Shown here: one piece after another, positions 1 through 5,001 of the stretch
Position numbering within the stretch: the stretch's first letter is position 1
How the letters are laid out: the number at the start of each line of letters is the position of its first letter
Assembly: GCA_021129785.1 (NCBI GenBank)
Contig: JAJOKQ010000137.1
Span: 1 to 5,001, forward strand
DNA length: 5,001 nucleotides
Source: Clostridiales bacterium
Lineage (GTDB): Bacteria > Bacillota > Clostridia > Peptostreptococcales > NVVX01
Reading direction: 5' to 3'
Notes under the pieces: model-generated
Seen by the model: the letters and a program-made list of their open reading frames with translations, nothing else
Told to the model about the DNA's origin: nothing
The model's database searches: none
Made by a program: the position numbers and the translations under genes

Positions 1-2
1 GT

Positions 3-506
3 GTTACGAATCATGTTCTTTCATATGCTAAAAGCCACATTGCAGTCCTTAAAGGATATTTTCCAAAGGAAATTAGAAAAATACTTGTTCCTTATGGTGG
101 CGGGGACAATTCTCGATATGCCCTTTATTTGGCGAAACGCTTAGCCTTATCGACAGGAGCTACCATAAAAATTTTAAGAGTTATTAATCCAGACTTAGAT
201 GAGATTGAAAAAAAAGAACTTAAGGCTGAGATTATAAAGATAGCGAATGAGGAAAAAGAATGCCAAATAGAGTATGAAGCAAACGAAAAATATTCGCGAA
301 TTGATGCTATTATTAATGCAACAGCAGAAGCAGATCTATTGATTCTTGGCGATTCCAATGCGAGGTTTAGAGTATCGTCATTAGGAAATATTATATGGAG
401 AATTGCTAACAACACTAAAACACCATTGTTAATAGTCAAACGCTATCGTCCCTTGACGAAAGTCGGAATAATGGCTTTATTGCGTAAGTGGAGCAAAGCT
501 GTTTAA
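3..506 (+). CDS. Tandem universal-stress-protein (USP) domain protein, C-terminal part
   Basis: The frame is open from the left edge to TAA at 504-506, giving 167 residues; the true start lies outside the window. Residues 1-17 look like the last helix and strand of a first USP domain, ending IAVLK. A second USP domain starts at about residue 24 with KILVPYGGGDNSRYALYLAK, the typical first strand and helix, and ends with ADLLILGDSN followed by TPLLIVKRY. The usual ATP-binding pattern G-2x-G-9x-G(S/T) is not intact: GDSNARF near residue 116 lacks the second glycine, so nucleotide binding is doubtful. A short basic tail closes the protein. Tandem USP domains occur as free proteins and as cytoplasmic tails of amino acid permeases, Na+/H+ antiporters and chloride channels. 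No membrane segment is visible here, so the parent protein cannot be named. An internal TTG at 129 is open but would cut the domain and is unlikely to be the start. Confidence 0.8.
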   Translation, partial: VTNHVLSYAKSHIAVLKGYFPKEIRKILVPYGGGDNSRYALYLAKRLALSTGATIKILRVINPDLDEIEKKELKAEIIKIANEEKECQIEYEANEKYSRIDAIINATAEADLLILGDSNARFRVSSLGNIIWRIANNTKTPLLIVKRYRPLTKVGIMALLRKWSKAV

Positions 507-596
507 ATGTCGCTGGTTGTTTCAGGATACGCAGATAAACTTTTAGAAGCCATAATAAATCCGGTGGGATTTATTATGGATCTTCTTAAAAAATAG
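507..596 (+). CDS. Candidate 29-aa amphipathic peptide, directly after the USP gene stop
   Basis: ATG at 507 abuts the TAA of the USP gene (504-506) in the same frame, and the frame runs to TAG at 594-596. The peptide starts MSLVVSGYADK and ends MDLLKK. On a helical wheel at 100 degrees per residue, D10, K11, E14, N18, G21, D25, K28 and K29 fall on one narrow face, while L12, L13, I16, I17, V20, I23, M24 and L27 fill the other. That pattern is like membrane-active peptides such as phenol-soluble modulins, although P19 sits in the middle. Ribosome binding is only modest: TGGAG at 489-493 lies 13 bases before ATG, so expression might depend on translational coupling. Other explanations are the remnant of a longer C-terminus of the USP protein, or chance coding around the inverted repeat at 550-579. 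I do not recognise the sequence. Confidence 0.3.
   Translation: MSLVVSGYADKLLEAIINPVGFIMDLLKK
545..586 (+). repeat. Perfect 13-bp inverted repeat (hairpin) with extended base
   Basis: CCATAATAAATCC at 550-562 is the exact reverse complement of GGATTTATTATGG at 567-579, with GGTG as the loop. Across a 2-base bulge (580-581), AGAAG at 545-549 also pairs with CTTCT at 582-586, giving 18 pairs. This is the strongest hairpin seen in the window. It lies 44 bases past the USP stop, where a terminator would be expected. However, it is AT-rich and the bases after it are TAAAAAATAG rather than a T tract, so it is not a classical intrinsic terminator. It may act as an RNA processing or stability element, a weak terminator or a protein site. 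It also lies within the candidate peptide frame. Confidence 0.6.
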
Positions 597-769
597 AATT
601 AGCCACATGTGTATAGATTTGAAGATAAAATAGTTTTCATAAATCTGCATTTTAAAAGTAGTATTTACGGGTATAGAAAATAGGGGTTGTGTGTAGCAAA
701 AGATTTTTTTAACGGCACAATAAAAGGAGAGATTAATGACAGTTTAAGAATTTAAAAAAATTATGAGAG
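597..769. other. Intergenic region upstream of the amidohydrolase operon
   Basis: This is AT-rich and has no credible open frame beyond a few codons. TAAAAT at 626-631 and TATAGA at 672-677 resemble -10 hexamers, but neither has a good -35 hexamer at 16-18 bases, so I do not call a promoter. A ribosome-binding-like sequence sits at 724-731 (described separately). No riboswitch or T-box signature was recognised. Confidence 0.5.
726..746 (+). other. Strong RBS followed by a 3-codon open frame (possible leader)
   Basis: AAAGGAGAG (core GGAG at 726-729) stands five bases before ATG at 735, which opens ATG-ACA-GTT-TAA (735-746). Site and spacing are better than those of the amidohydrolase gene 24 bases further on. 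It could be a minimal leader frame that loads ribosomes upstream of the operon, or the relic of a gene start. It may also be chance. Confidence 0.25.
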
Positions 770-774
770 GTGAT
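765..774 (+). promoter_or_regulatory. Shine-Dalgarno sequence that leaves the amidohydrolase start ambiguous
   Basis: GAGAGGTGAT at 765-774 nearly matches the full anti-Shine-Dalgarno complement AGGAGGTGAT. It overlaps the only canonical start candidate at the 5' end, GTG at 770-772, which therefore has no spaced RBS. The codon at ideal distance is ATC at 779-781, eight bases after the GAGAGG core, in a context (ATC-AAA-GTT-TAT) that would make a normal amidohydrolase N-terminus MKVYRG if it were ATG. Confidence 0.55.
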
Positions 775-2341
775 TTTTATCAAAGTTTATCGTGGACATA
801 TTATATCCTGCAATGCTGAGATGGAAGTATACAAGTTTTTAGCTGAAAAAGATGGAATTATTGAATTTGTAGGCAATGAGTTACCAAGTCAGTATAACGA
901 GTACCAAATAGTAGAGCTAGGAGATAGGGCGTTACTCCCTGCTTTTGTAGATAGCCACATACACTTGTCTTCATATGCTTTGTTTGCTACTACACTAGAT
1001 ATAAGAGAAATAAAAGATTTTAAAGACTTGGAGTCAATACTAGTTGCATATGAAAAGAAACACAAACCTAAAATGATGCTTGCTTTTGGTATTTCTGATA
1101 GATCAGTAAAAGAAAAAATATTAATAACTAAAGAGATACTAGATAAAATGCCTATTTCAACACCAGTTTTATTGGTTAAATCTGATGGGCATACATGTGT
1201 AGTAAATACTCTGATGCTAGACATGATTCCTGGAAAAATCAAAAAACTTAGGGGATTCAATAGTGATACAGGACAACTATTTCAAGAAGGGTTTGCAAAA
1301 ACTATTGATTTTGCCACTAGCAAAGTTTCACTACCACAGCTAGTTAAAAGTATGTTAGCAGGCATAGATAAATTAGCTGATTATGGAATTGGAACAGTCC
1401 ATGCAGTTGAAGGCATTGGGTTTTTTATGGATTTAGATATTACTATTATTAAGTGGGTGGCAAAAGGGCTAGTGAATCCTTTTAATATTAGAATCTTTTT
1501 TCAAACCATGAACGCTAAAAAAGCTAAAAAGAAGGGATTCACAAGAATAGGTGGTTGCTTTGCAACAGCATTAGATGGATCATTTGGATCAAAGGATGCA
1601 GCTATATCAGTGCCTTATAGTGGGACTGACAATTTAGGAATTCTTTTTTATAAAGACCAAGAAGTAATTGATTTTATCGAAGAAGCACATAACTTAAATT
1701 TGCAAGTATCTGTACATGCTATTGGAGATCTTGCTTTTGAACAAGCGCTAGTTGCATACGAACAAGCTATAAAGAACTATCCAAGAGATGACCATAGGCA
1801 TACGATAATCCATGCTTGCTTAGTAGATAAAGAACAACTAAAAAGAGCAGGTCGTATAGGACTTCACTTGTCTGTGCAACCTGGATTTATAGATTGGGAT
1901 TTAGAGCCGTATGACTATATGGAAGAAATTCTTGGTGATAGAGTTGAAAAATTAAATGGATTAAAATCTATGATTAATGCAGGTGTAACAGTAAGTGCAG
2001 GCTCAGACGCACCAGTTACTGTGCCAAATCCAATAGAAGGAATTCATAATGCTTGCAATCACTATAATAGAGAAGAAGCATTATCAATTGAAGAAGCATT
2101 AAGAATGTATACGTATTACGGTGCTTATGCAACATTTGATGAAGATGTTAGAGGAACATTAGAAGTGGGTAAATATGCTGATATGATAATCTTAAATAAG
2201 AATCCTTTGCTAGTTAACCTAGACGAGATAAGAGAATTAAAAGTGGAAAAACTATTTTTAAAAGGGAAAGACTATAAAAAGAATCAAAGTGTTAGCGAAT
2301 TAATCATAAAGAATTTTAGAAAAAAGAATGTGAAATTCTAG
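770..2341 (+). CDS. Metal-dependent amidohydrolase, YtcJ-like (amidohydrolase family 3)
   Basis: This is a TIM-barrel hydrolase of the amidohydrolase superfamily, which cleaves C-N bonds using metal-activated water in the cytoplasm; the substrate is unknown. Seen in order in the 523 residues: a short N-terminal beta segment, the metal-binding DSHIHL (H63, H65), the family-3 sequence SDGH (138-141), LDGSFGS (268-274), VHAIGD (H316, D320), HRHTIIH (342-348) and the catalytic-Asp region GSDAPV (D413). The C-terminal GTLEVGKYADMIILNKNPL (463 onward) is the usual return of the beta-sandwich. Length fits YtcJ proteins, about 520-550 residues. No signal peptide is apparent. The GTG start gives the coordinates used; ATC at 779 or ATG at 818 (residue 17) are alternatives, the latter losing the first beta strand. 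It ends 14 bases before lplA with its stop codon overlapping the lplA RBS, so the two are very probably one operon. A lipoate-linked amide substrate is a guess from context. Confidence 0.88.
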   Translation: MIFIKVYRGHIISCNAEMEVYKFLAEKDGIIEFVGNELPSQYNEYQIVELGDRALLPAFVDSHIHLSSYALFATTLDIREIKDFKDLESILVAYEKKHKPKMMLAFGISDRSVKEKILITKEILDKMPISTPVLLVKSDGHTCVVNTLMLDMIPGKIKKLRGFNSDTGQLFQEGFAKTIDFATSKVSLPQLVKSMLAGIDKLADYGIGTVHAVEGIGFFMDLDITIIKWVAKGLVNPFNIRIFFQTMNAKKAKKKGFTRIGGCFATALDGSFGSKDAAISVPYSGTDNLGILFYKDQEVIDFIEEAHNLNLQVSVHAIGDLAFEQALVAYEQAIKNYPRDDHRHTIIHACLVDKEQLKRAGRIGLHLSVQPGFIDWDLEPYDYMEEILGDRVEKLNGLKSMINAGVTVSAGSDAPVTVPNPIEGIHNACNHYNREEALSIEEALRMYTYYGAYATFDEDVRGTLEVGKYADMIILNKNPLLVNLDEIRELKVEKLFLKGKDYKKNQSVSELIIKNFRKKNVKF

Positions 2342-2355
2342 GAGGAAGTATCGAT

Positions 2356-3339
2356 ATGGACAAACTAAAAACAAGAATTGTAATTTCAAAGTCACTAGAT
2401 CCTGCATATAATCTATCATTTGAGGAATGGCTGCTTGCTAATGTAGACGAGGAAACGGTTATTATGTATTTATGGCAAAATCAGAATACAGTAGTTATTG
2501 GTAGAAATCAAAATCCATGGAAAGAATGTAGGCTTGACTTAATGAAGAAGGACTCAGTCAAGCTTGTTAGACGCTTATCAGGTGGTGGAGCAGTTTATCA
2601 CGATCTTGGCAATTTGAATTTTACATTCGTGTCACATAAGAAGAATTATAATTTAGATAGACAAGTTGGAATCATAATATCTGCACTAAAAAAAGTGGGC
2701 ATTGACGCAGAATCTAGCGGCAGAAATGATATAGTTATTGATGGAAGCAAATTTTCTGGGAACGCATTTCTTGTTGAAAAAAATAACCGCATGCAGCATG
2801 GAACAATATTGATTGATGTTGACATGAAAGCGCTTTCTAAATATTTGAATGTATCTAAGCTAAAAGTTCAATCCAAAGGTATTGAATCTGTGAAAGCAAG
2901 AGTCATTAATCTAAAAGATATTGACGAAACTTTGACTGTCTCGAAAATGAAGACTCTGTTAGTCGATGCATTTATAGAGGAATATGGGCATGTAGGAGAA
3001 ATAAACAATTATGATGAAGAAAGCATAAAAAACCTCGTTGCAGCAGATAAGTATAATAGATGGGAATGGAATTACTCAGATTCTCCATCATTTTCAATTC
3101 AATTAGAGAAAAAGTTTGATTGGGGAATTGTTGACTTTAATTTCAACTTAAAAGACGGGAAAATTTTTGAAGCATCAATTTATTCAGATGCCCTATTTGT
3201 TGATGGGTTTAGGGAATTTGCAGATGCAATTATTGGTACGGAGCTTGTTGGCGTAAAATTAGCGGCAAAGTGCGAAGTTATCGGCTTCGATAATGTTGTT
3301 AAAAGAGACATCAAGGATTTTTTGATGCTTGAGCTCTAA
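2356..3339 (+). CDS. lplA: Lipoate-protein ligase A
   Basis: The enzyme activates free lipoate with ATP to lipoyl-AMP and transfers it to the lysine of lipoyl domains (E2 subunits, glycine-cleavage H protein) in the cytoplasm. All signature motifs of the BPL/LplA catalytic domain are present: RRLSGGGAVYHDLGNLNF from R72, GRND at 122-125, the catalytic lysine K132 in GSKFSGNA, and HGT at 148-150. After about residue 230 comes a C-terminal accessory domain (WEWNYSDSPSF at 236-246), as in bacterial LplA proteins able to do both steps. The 327-residue length is normal for two-domain LplA; LipM or LipL octanoyltransferases lack this accessory domain. The start is ATG at 2356, preceded by AGGAGGAAG at 2340-2348, which overlaps the upstream TAG. 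It lies between an amidohydrolase, probably in the same transcript, and a lipoate-dependent dehydrogenase operon that has its own promoter. This supports lipoate scavenging for that complex. No clear terminator follows. Confidence 0.96.
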   Translation: MDKLKTRIVISKSLDPAYNLSFEEWLLANVDEETVIMYLWQNQNTVVIGRNQNPWKECRLDLMKKDSVKLVRRLSGGGAVYHDLGNLNFTFVSHKKNYNLDRQVGIIISALKKVGIDAESSGRNDIVIDGSKFSGNAFLVEKNNRMQHGTILIDVDMKALSKYLNVSKLKVQSKGIESVKARVINLKDIDETLTVSKMKTLLVDAFIEEYGHVGEINNYDEESIKNLVAADKYNRWEWNYSDSPSFSIQLEKKFDWGIVDFNFNLKDGKIFEASIYSDALFVDGFREFADAIIGTELVGVKLAAKCEVIGFDNVVKRDIKDFLMLEL

Positions 3340-3424
3340 AGAATTTATAGACAACAATATTAGGTGCATAGCTAGAAATTGCAAATTGAGATTGTAGCAG
3401 GTATTAGTAAAGAAAGAACAGAAC

Positions 3425-3448
3425 TTTGCCTATCAATTGATAAGCAAA
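3425..3448. promoter_or_regulatory. 24-bp dyad, candidate operator upstream of the pdh promoter
   Basis: TTTGC at 3425-3429 mirrors GCAAA at 3444-3448. Between them TATCAATTGATA (3431-3442) is a perfect 12-bp palindrome, leaving one mismatched pair (3430 and 3443), so 11 of 12 half-site positions match. It lies 33 bases upstream of the -35 hexamer, a usual place for an activator or repressor. It does not match cre, Rex, CodY or Fur consensus sequences as I know them, and the binding protein is unknown. As RNA it could form only a short hairpin, and no T tract follows, so a terminator for lplA is unlikely. The rest of 3340-3480 shows no gene or other element. Confidence 0.4.
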
Positions 3449-3481
3449 TAATATTATGCGGCTAAACTTGTAAAGGAGAGC

Positions 3482-3510
3482 TTGACTTATATAAGAAGAT
3501 AGTGTACAAT
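3482..3510 (+). promoter_or_regulatory. SigA-type promoter of the pdhAB operon
   Basis: The -35 hexamer TTGACT (3482-3487) and the -10 hexamer TACAAT (3505-3510) each match consensus in five of six positions and are separated by exactly 17 bases. Transcription would start near 3517, giving a leader of about 90 bases before the E1 alpha start at 3608. This makes the dehydrogenase genes a separate transcription unit from the amidohydrolase-lplA pair, although readthrough from lplA is possible because no terminator is seen. Confidence 0.82.
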
Positions 3511-3530
3511 AATAATGACAATGATTATTG
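3511..3530. promoter_or_regulatory. Fur-box-like sequence over the pdh transcription start
   Basis: Positions 3511-3529 match the classical 19-bp Fur box (GATAATGATAATCATTATC) at 15 of 19 bases. In the 7-1-7 form, TGACAATGATTATTG (3516-3530) matches TGATAATnATTATCA at 12 of 14 defined bases. It begins immediately after the -10 hexamer and covers the expected start point, the usual position for repression. The PerR consensus fits slightly less well (11 of 14) and Zur poorly (8 of 14). Caution is needed because AT-rich DNA yields such matches by chance. Confidence 0.45.
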
Positions 3531-3552
3531 CTTTCAATTGAGAGCGAAGCAA
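3528..3552 (+). promoter_or_regulatory. Small leader stem-loop in the pdh 5' UTR
   Basis: TTGCTT at 3528-3533 pairs with AAGCAA at 3547-3552, plus one G-U pair (3534 with 3546), around an 11-base loop holding CAATTG. It would lie near the 5' end of the transcript, where such hairpins often stabilise mRNA. The DNA form partly echoes the dyad at 3425-3448, which is also TTGC...CAATTG...GCAA. No T tract follows, so attenuation is not supported. Confidence 0.3.
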
Positions 3553-3607
3553 CCTGATTTAAGAAGAATTTGGGTAATAAGATAATGGATTAAAAGAGGA
3601 GGAGACT

Positions 3608-4693
3608 ATGTTGTTTGAAAAACATAACCCACAAACAGACGAAATGATACAAATAATGGACCAAGATGGAGTAATAGTTAGGCCAGATTTAATGCCAGAT
3701 TTATCGGTTGATGAAATGATAGAGATGTATAAGACTATGGTTTTTGTTCGTGTAATTGACACTAAAACTGTTCAATATCAAAGGCAAGGCAGAATACTAA
3801 CGTATGCGCCAAATTTTGGACAAGAAGCTACGCAAGTAGGATCTATTTTTGGGGCGAAGGAAACCGATTGGGTTGCCTCTGCATTTAGAGAGCTAGGAGT
3901 TTGGTTACATAAAGGGATTCCCCTCTATAATGTCTTGCTGTATTGGTATGGCAACGAGTTAGGAATGCAAATGCCTGATTCTGTTAGAGTTTTACCAGTT
4001 AACATACCTATAGCTTCTCAATTTCAGCATGCGACTGGATTAGCCTATGCGAGTATGTATAAAGAGGAAGATGATGTAGTACTTGCATATGTAGGTGATG
4101 GAGGGACTTCACACGGAGAATTTCATGAAGCTTTAAATTTCGCAGCAGTTAAAAATACGGCAAACGTATTTATAATACAAAATAATCAGTACGCAATTTC
4201 TACGAATCGAAAAAAGCAGACGAAATCTAAAACATTAGCACAAAAAAGCATAGCATATGGTATGCCAGGAAGATTTGTTGATGGGAATGATATTTTTGCT
4301 ATGTATGCTGTAACTAAAGAAGCAATTGATTATGCAAGAGAAGGCAATGGACCGACTTTGATTGAAGCATATACGTACCGATTAGGAGCGCATACAACAG
4401 CTGACGATCCGACTGTATATAGAGACGATGAAGAAGTGAAGGAATGGGAAAAGAAAGATCCTATTGATAGATTTAGAAAGTATTTAATTTCGCAAGGGCA
4501 TTGGGATGAAGAAAAAGAAAATCAACTAATAAAAGAAAAAGAGAGCATCATTAAAGAAGAGTTTGAAAAAGTTGAAAAATCGGGTCTTGTTTCTTTGGAA
4601 GACGTGTTTGACTATACTTATGCTAATAAGACTAAACTACTTGAAGAGCAATATAAGAAGATAAAGGCGAGAGAAGCAAGGGAGGCGAAATAG
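3608..4693 (+). CDS. pdhA: Pyruvate dehydrogenase E1 component, alpha subunit
   Basis: With the beta subunit this forms the thiamine-diphosphate-dependent E1 enzyme, which decarboxylates a 2-oxoacid and transfers the acyl group to the lipoyl arm of E2 in the cytoplasmic complex. The thiamine-diphosphate/Mg motif runs from GDGGTSHGE (163-171) to QNN (191-193). NRQG-like YQRQGR (57-62), YAPNFGQEA (66-74), TLAQKSIAYGMPG (209-221), VDGND and the active-site loop YRLGAHTTADDP (257-268, H262) follow the Gram-positive PdhA pattern closely. At 361 residues the length is normal. The end is charged and repetitive (AREAREAK). ATG at 3608 has an excellent RBS, GAGGAGGAG, about four bases upstream. The gene follows its own promoter and is one base from the beta subunit gene. 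The sequence resembles PdhA more than acetoin or branched-chain E1 alpha, but substrate choice cannot be proven from sequence alone. Confidence 0.93.
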   Translation: MLFEKHNPQTDEMIQIMDQDGVIVRPDLMPDLSVDEMIEMYKTMVFVRVIDTKTVQYQRQGRILTYAPNFGQEATQVGSIFGAKETDWVASAFRELGVWLHKGIPLYNVLLYWYGNELGMQMPDSVRVLPVNIPIASQFQHATGLAYASMYKEEDDVVLAYVGDGGTSHGEFHEALNFAAVKNTANVFIIQNNQYAISTNRKKQTKSKTLAQKSIAYGMPGRFVDGNDIFAMYAVTKEAIDYAREGNGPTLIEAYTYRLGAHTTADDPTVYRDDEEVKEWEKKDPIDRFRKYLISQGHWDEEKENQLIKEKESIIKEEFEKVEKSGLVSLEDVFDYTYANKTKLLEEQYKKIKAREAREAK

Positions 4694-4694
4694 C

Positions 4695-5001
4695 ATGTTG
4701 GTGTTGAATTTGATTGAAGCAATTACGAACGCTTTAGATGTTGAGATGGGACTAGATGATAGTATAGTTGTTTTTGGTGAGGATGTAGGTTTCGAAGGTG
4801 GAGTCTTTAGAGCAACTAAGGGGTTGCAAAAGAAATATGGAGAAAAGCGGTGCTTTGACACTGTTTTAGCTGAAGCATCTATTGTGGGTTCAGGCATAGG
4901 GATGGCAATTAATGGATTGAAACCAGTTGTAGAGCTGCAGTTTTCGGGTTTTATGTTTCCAGGCTATAACCAAATTGTAACGCATGCTGCAAGAATGCGA
5001 A
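4695..5001 (+). CDS. pdhB: Pyruvate dehydrogenase E1 component, beta subunit (5' part)
   Basis: The window holds the first 102 residues of a protein usually about 325 long; it runs off the right edge intact. The N-terminal IEAITNALDVEM, FGEDVGFEGGVFRATKGLQK (27-46) and the conserved LAEASI, whose E60 corresponds to the glutamate that activates thiamine diphosphate in E1 beta, identify the family. EGGVFRATKGLQKKYGE and the ELQFSGF-to-HAARMR stretch (80-102) look close to Mollicutes and Bacillus PdhB from memory. ATG at 4695 follows the pdhA stop (4691-4693) by one base, with its RBS AAGGGAGG (4678-4685) inside the last codons of pdhA at nine-base spacing, so translation is probably coupled, which suits a 1:1 heterotetramer. 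Genes for E2 and E3 would be expected next. Confidence 0.93.
   Translation, partial: MLVLNLIEAITNALDVEMGLDDSIVVFGEDVGFEGGVFRATKGLQKKYGEKRCFDTVLAEASIVGSGIGMAINGLKPVVELQFSGFMFPGYNQIVTHAARMR

Noticed and set aside
1..144. Frame-1 reading from GTG at the left edge
   Set aside because: It is open only to TAG near 142, whereas frame 3 gives a continuous USP sequence across the same bases.
125..439. Long open frame on the minus strand opposite the USP gene
   Set aside because: The + strand frame carries clear USP domain motifs; the antisense product is low-complexity and Ser/Ile-rich, typical of a codon shadow.
612..677. -10-like hexamers TATAGA and TAAAAT upstream of the amidohydrolase
   Set aside because: No -35 hexamer better than three of six at 16-18 bases; such hexamers are common in AT-rich spacers.
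763..819. 18-codon frame from ATG at 763 overlapping the amidohydrolase start
   Set aside because: No good RBS at proper distance, and it stops inside the amidohydrolase in another frame; the nearby Shine-Dalgarno lies within it rather than before it.
889..1260. Minus-strand open frame inside the amidohydrolase
   Set aside because: It overlaps the conserved HxH and SDGH motifs on the + strand and resembles no family.
3340..3424. Possible terminator after lplA
   Set aside because: No stem followed by a T tract was found on the + strand in this stretch.
3552..3575. Second leader hairpin (ACCTGATTT with AATTTGGGT)
   Set aside because: Needs two wobble pairs and one mismatch in nine, so it is too weak to list as an element.
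3559..3762. Minus-strand open frame across the pdhA start
   Set aside because: Antisense to the pdhA N-terminus and its RBS, with no domain or RBS of its own.
4637..4897. Minus-strand open frame across the pdhA/pdhB junction
   Set aside because: Shadow of two well-supported genes; composition is Ser/Pro/Lys-rich with no recognisable domain.

Overview
This window comes from an AT-rich, low-GC Gram-positive bacterium (Bacillota, possibly a clostridial or Erysipelotrichia-like lineage). The evidence is A/T-ending codons, strong purine-rich ribosome binding sites, a SigA-type promoter, and E1 subunits that resemble the Bacillus/Mollicutes pyruvate dehydrogenase type. Tryptophan is read as TGG and all four complete stop codons are TAA or TAG, so nothing points to a recoded TGA. 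All genes are on the + strand. No tRNA, rRNA, CRISPR array or insertion sequence was seen.

Layout. Positions 3-506 hold the 3' end of a protein with tandem universal-stress-protein (USP) domains, perhaps the cytoplasmic tail of a transporter. Directly after its stop codon, in the same frame, is a 29-codon open frame (507-596) that would encode a strikingly amphipathic peptide. A perfect 13-bp inverted repeat (550-579) lies inside it. A non-coding stretch (597-769) leads to a YtcJ-type metal-dependent amidohydrolase (770-2341), whose start codon is ambiguous. Fourteen bases after it comes a lipoate-protein ligase A gene (2356-3339); the amidohydrolase stop codon overlaps the ligase ribosome binding site, so the two look co-transcribed. 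A 268-bp intergenic region holds a long dyad (3425-3448), a near-consensus SigA promoter (3482-3510) and a Fur-box-like sequence over the predicted transcription start (3511-3530). It drives the E1 alpha gene (3608-4693) and the E1 beta gene (4695 to the window end) of a pyruvate dehydrogenase-type complex.

How the genes fit together. LplA attaches lipoate to the E2 subunit of 2-oxoacid dehydrogenases, and E1 alpha/beta form the thiamine-diphosphate decarboxylase that passes the acyl group to that lipoyl arm. The E2 and E3 genes probably follow outside the window. The amidohydrolase next to lplA has no assigned substrate; its place in the operon suggests, as inference only, a role in releasing lipoate or a related amide. 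The most interesting idea is that iron controls the dehydrogenase promoter through Fur: a PDH-type complex fed by scavenged lipoate needs no iron-sulfur clusters, unlike pyruvate:ferredoxin oxidoreductase and lipoyl synthase.
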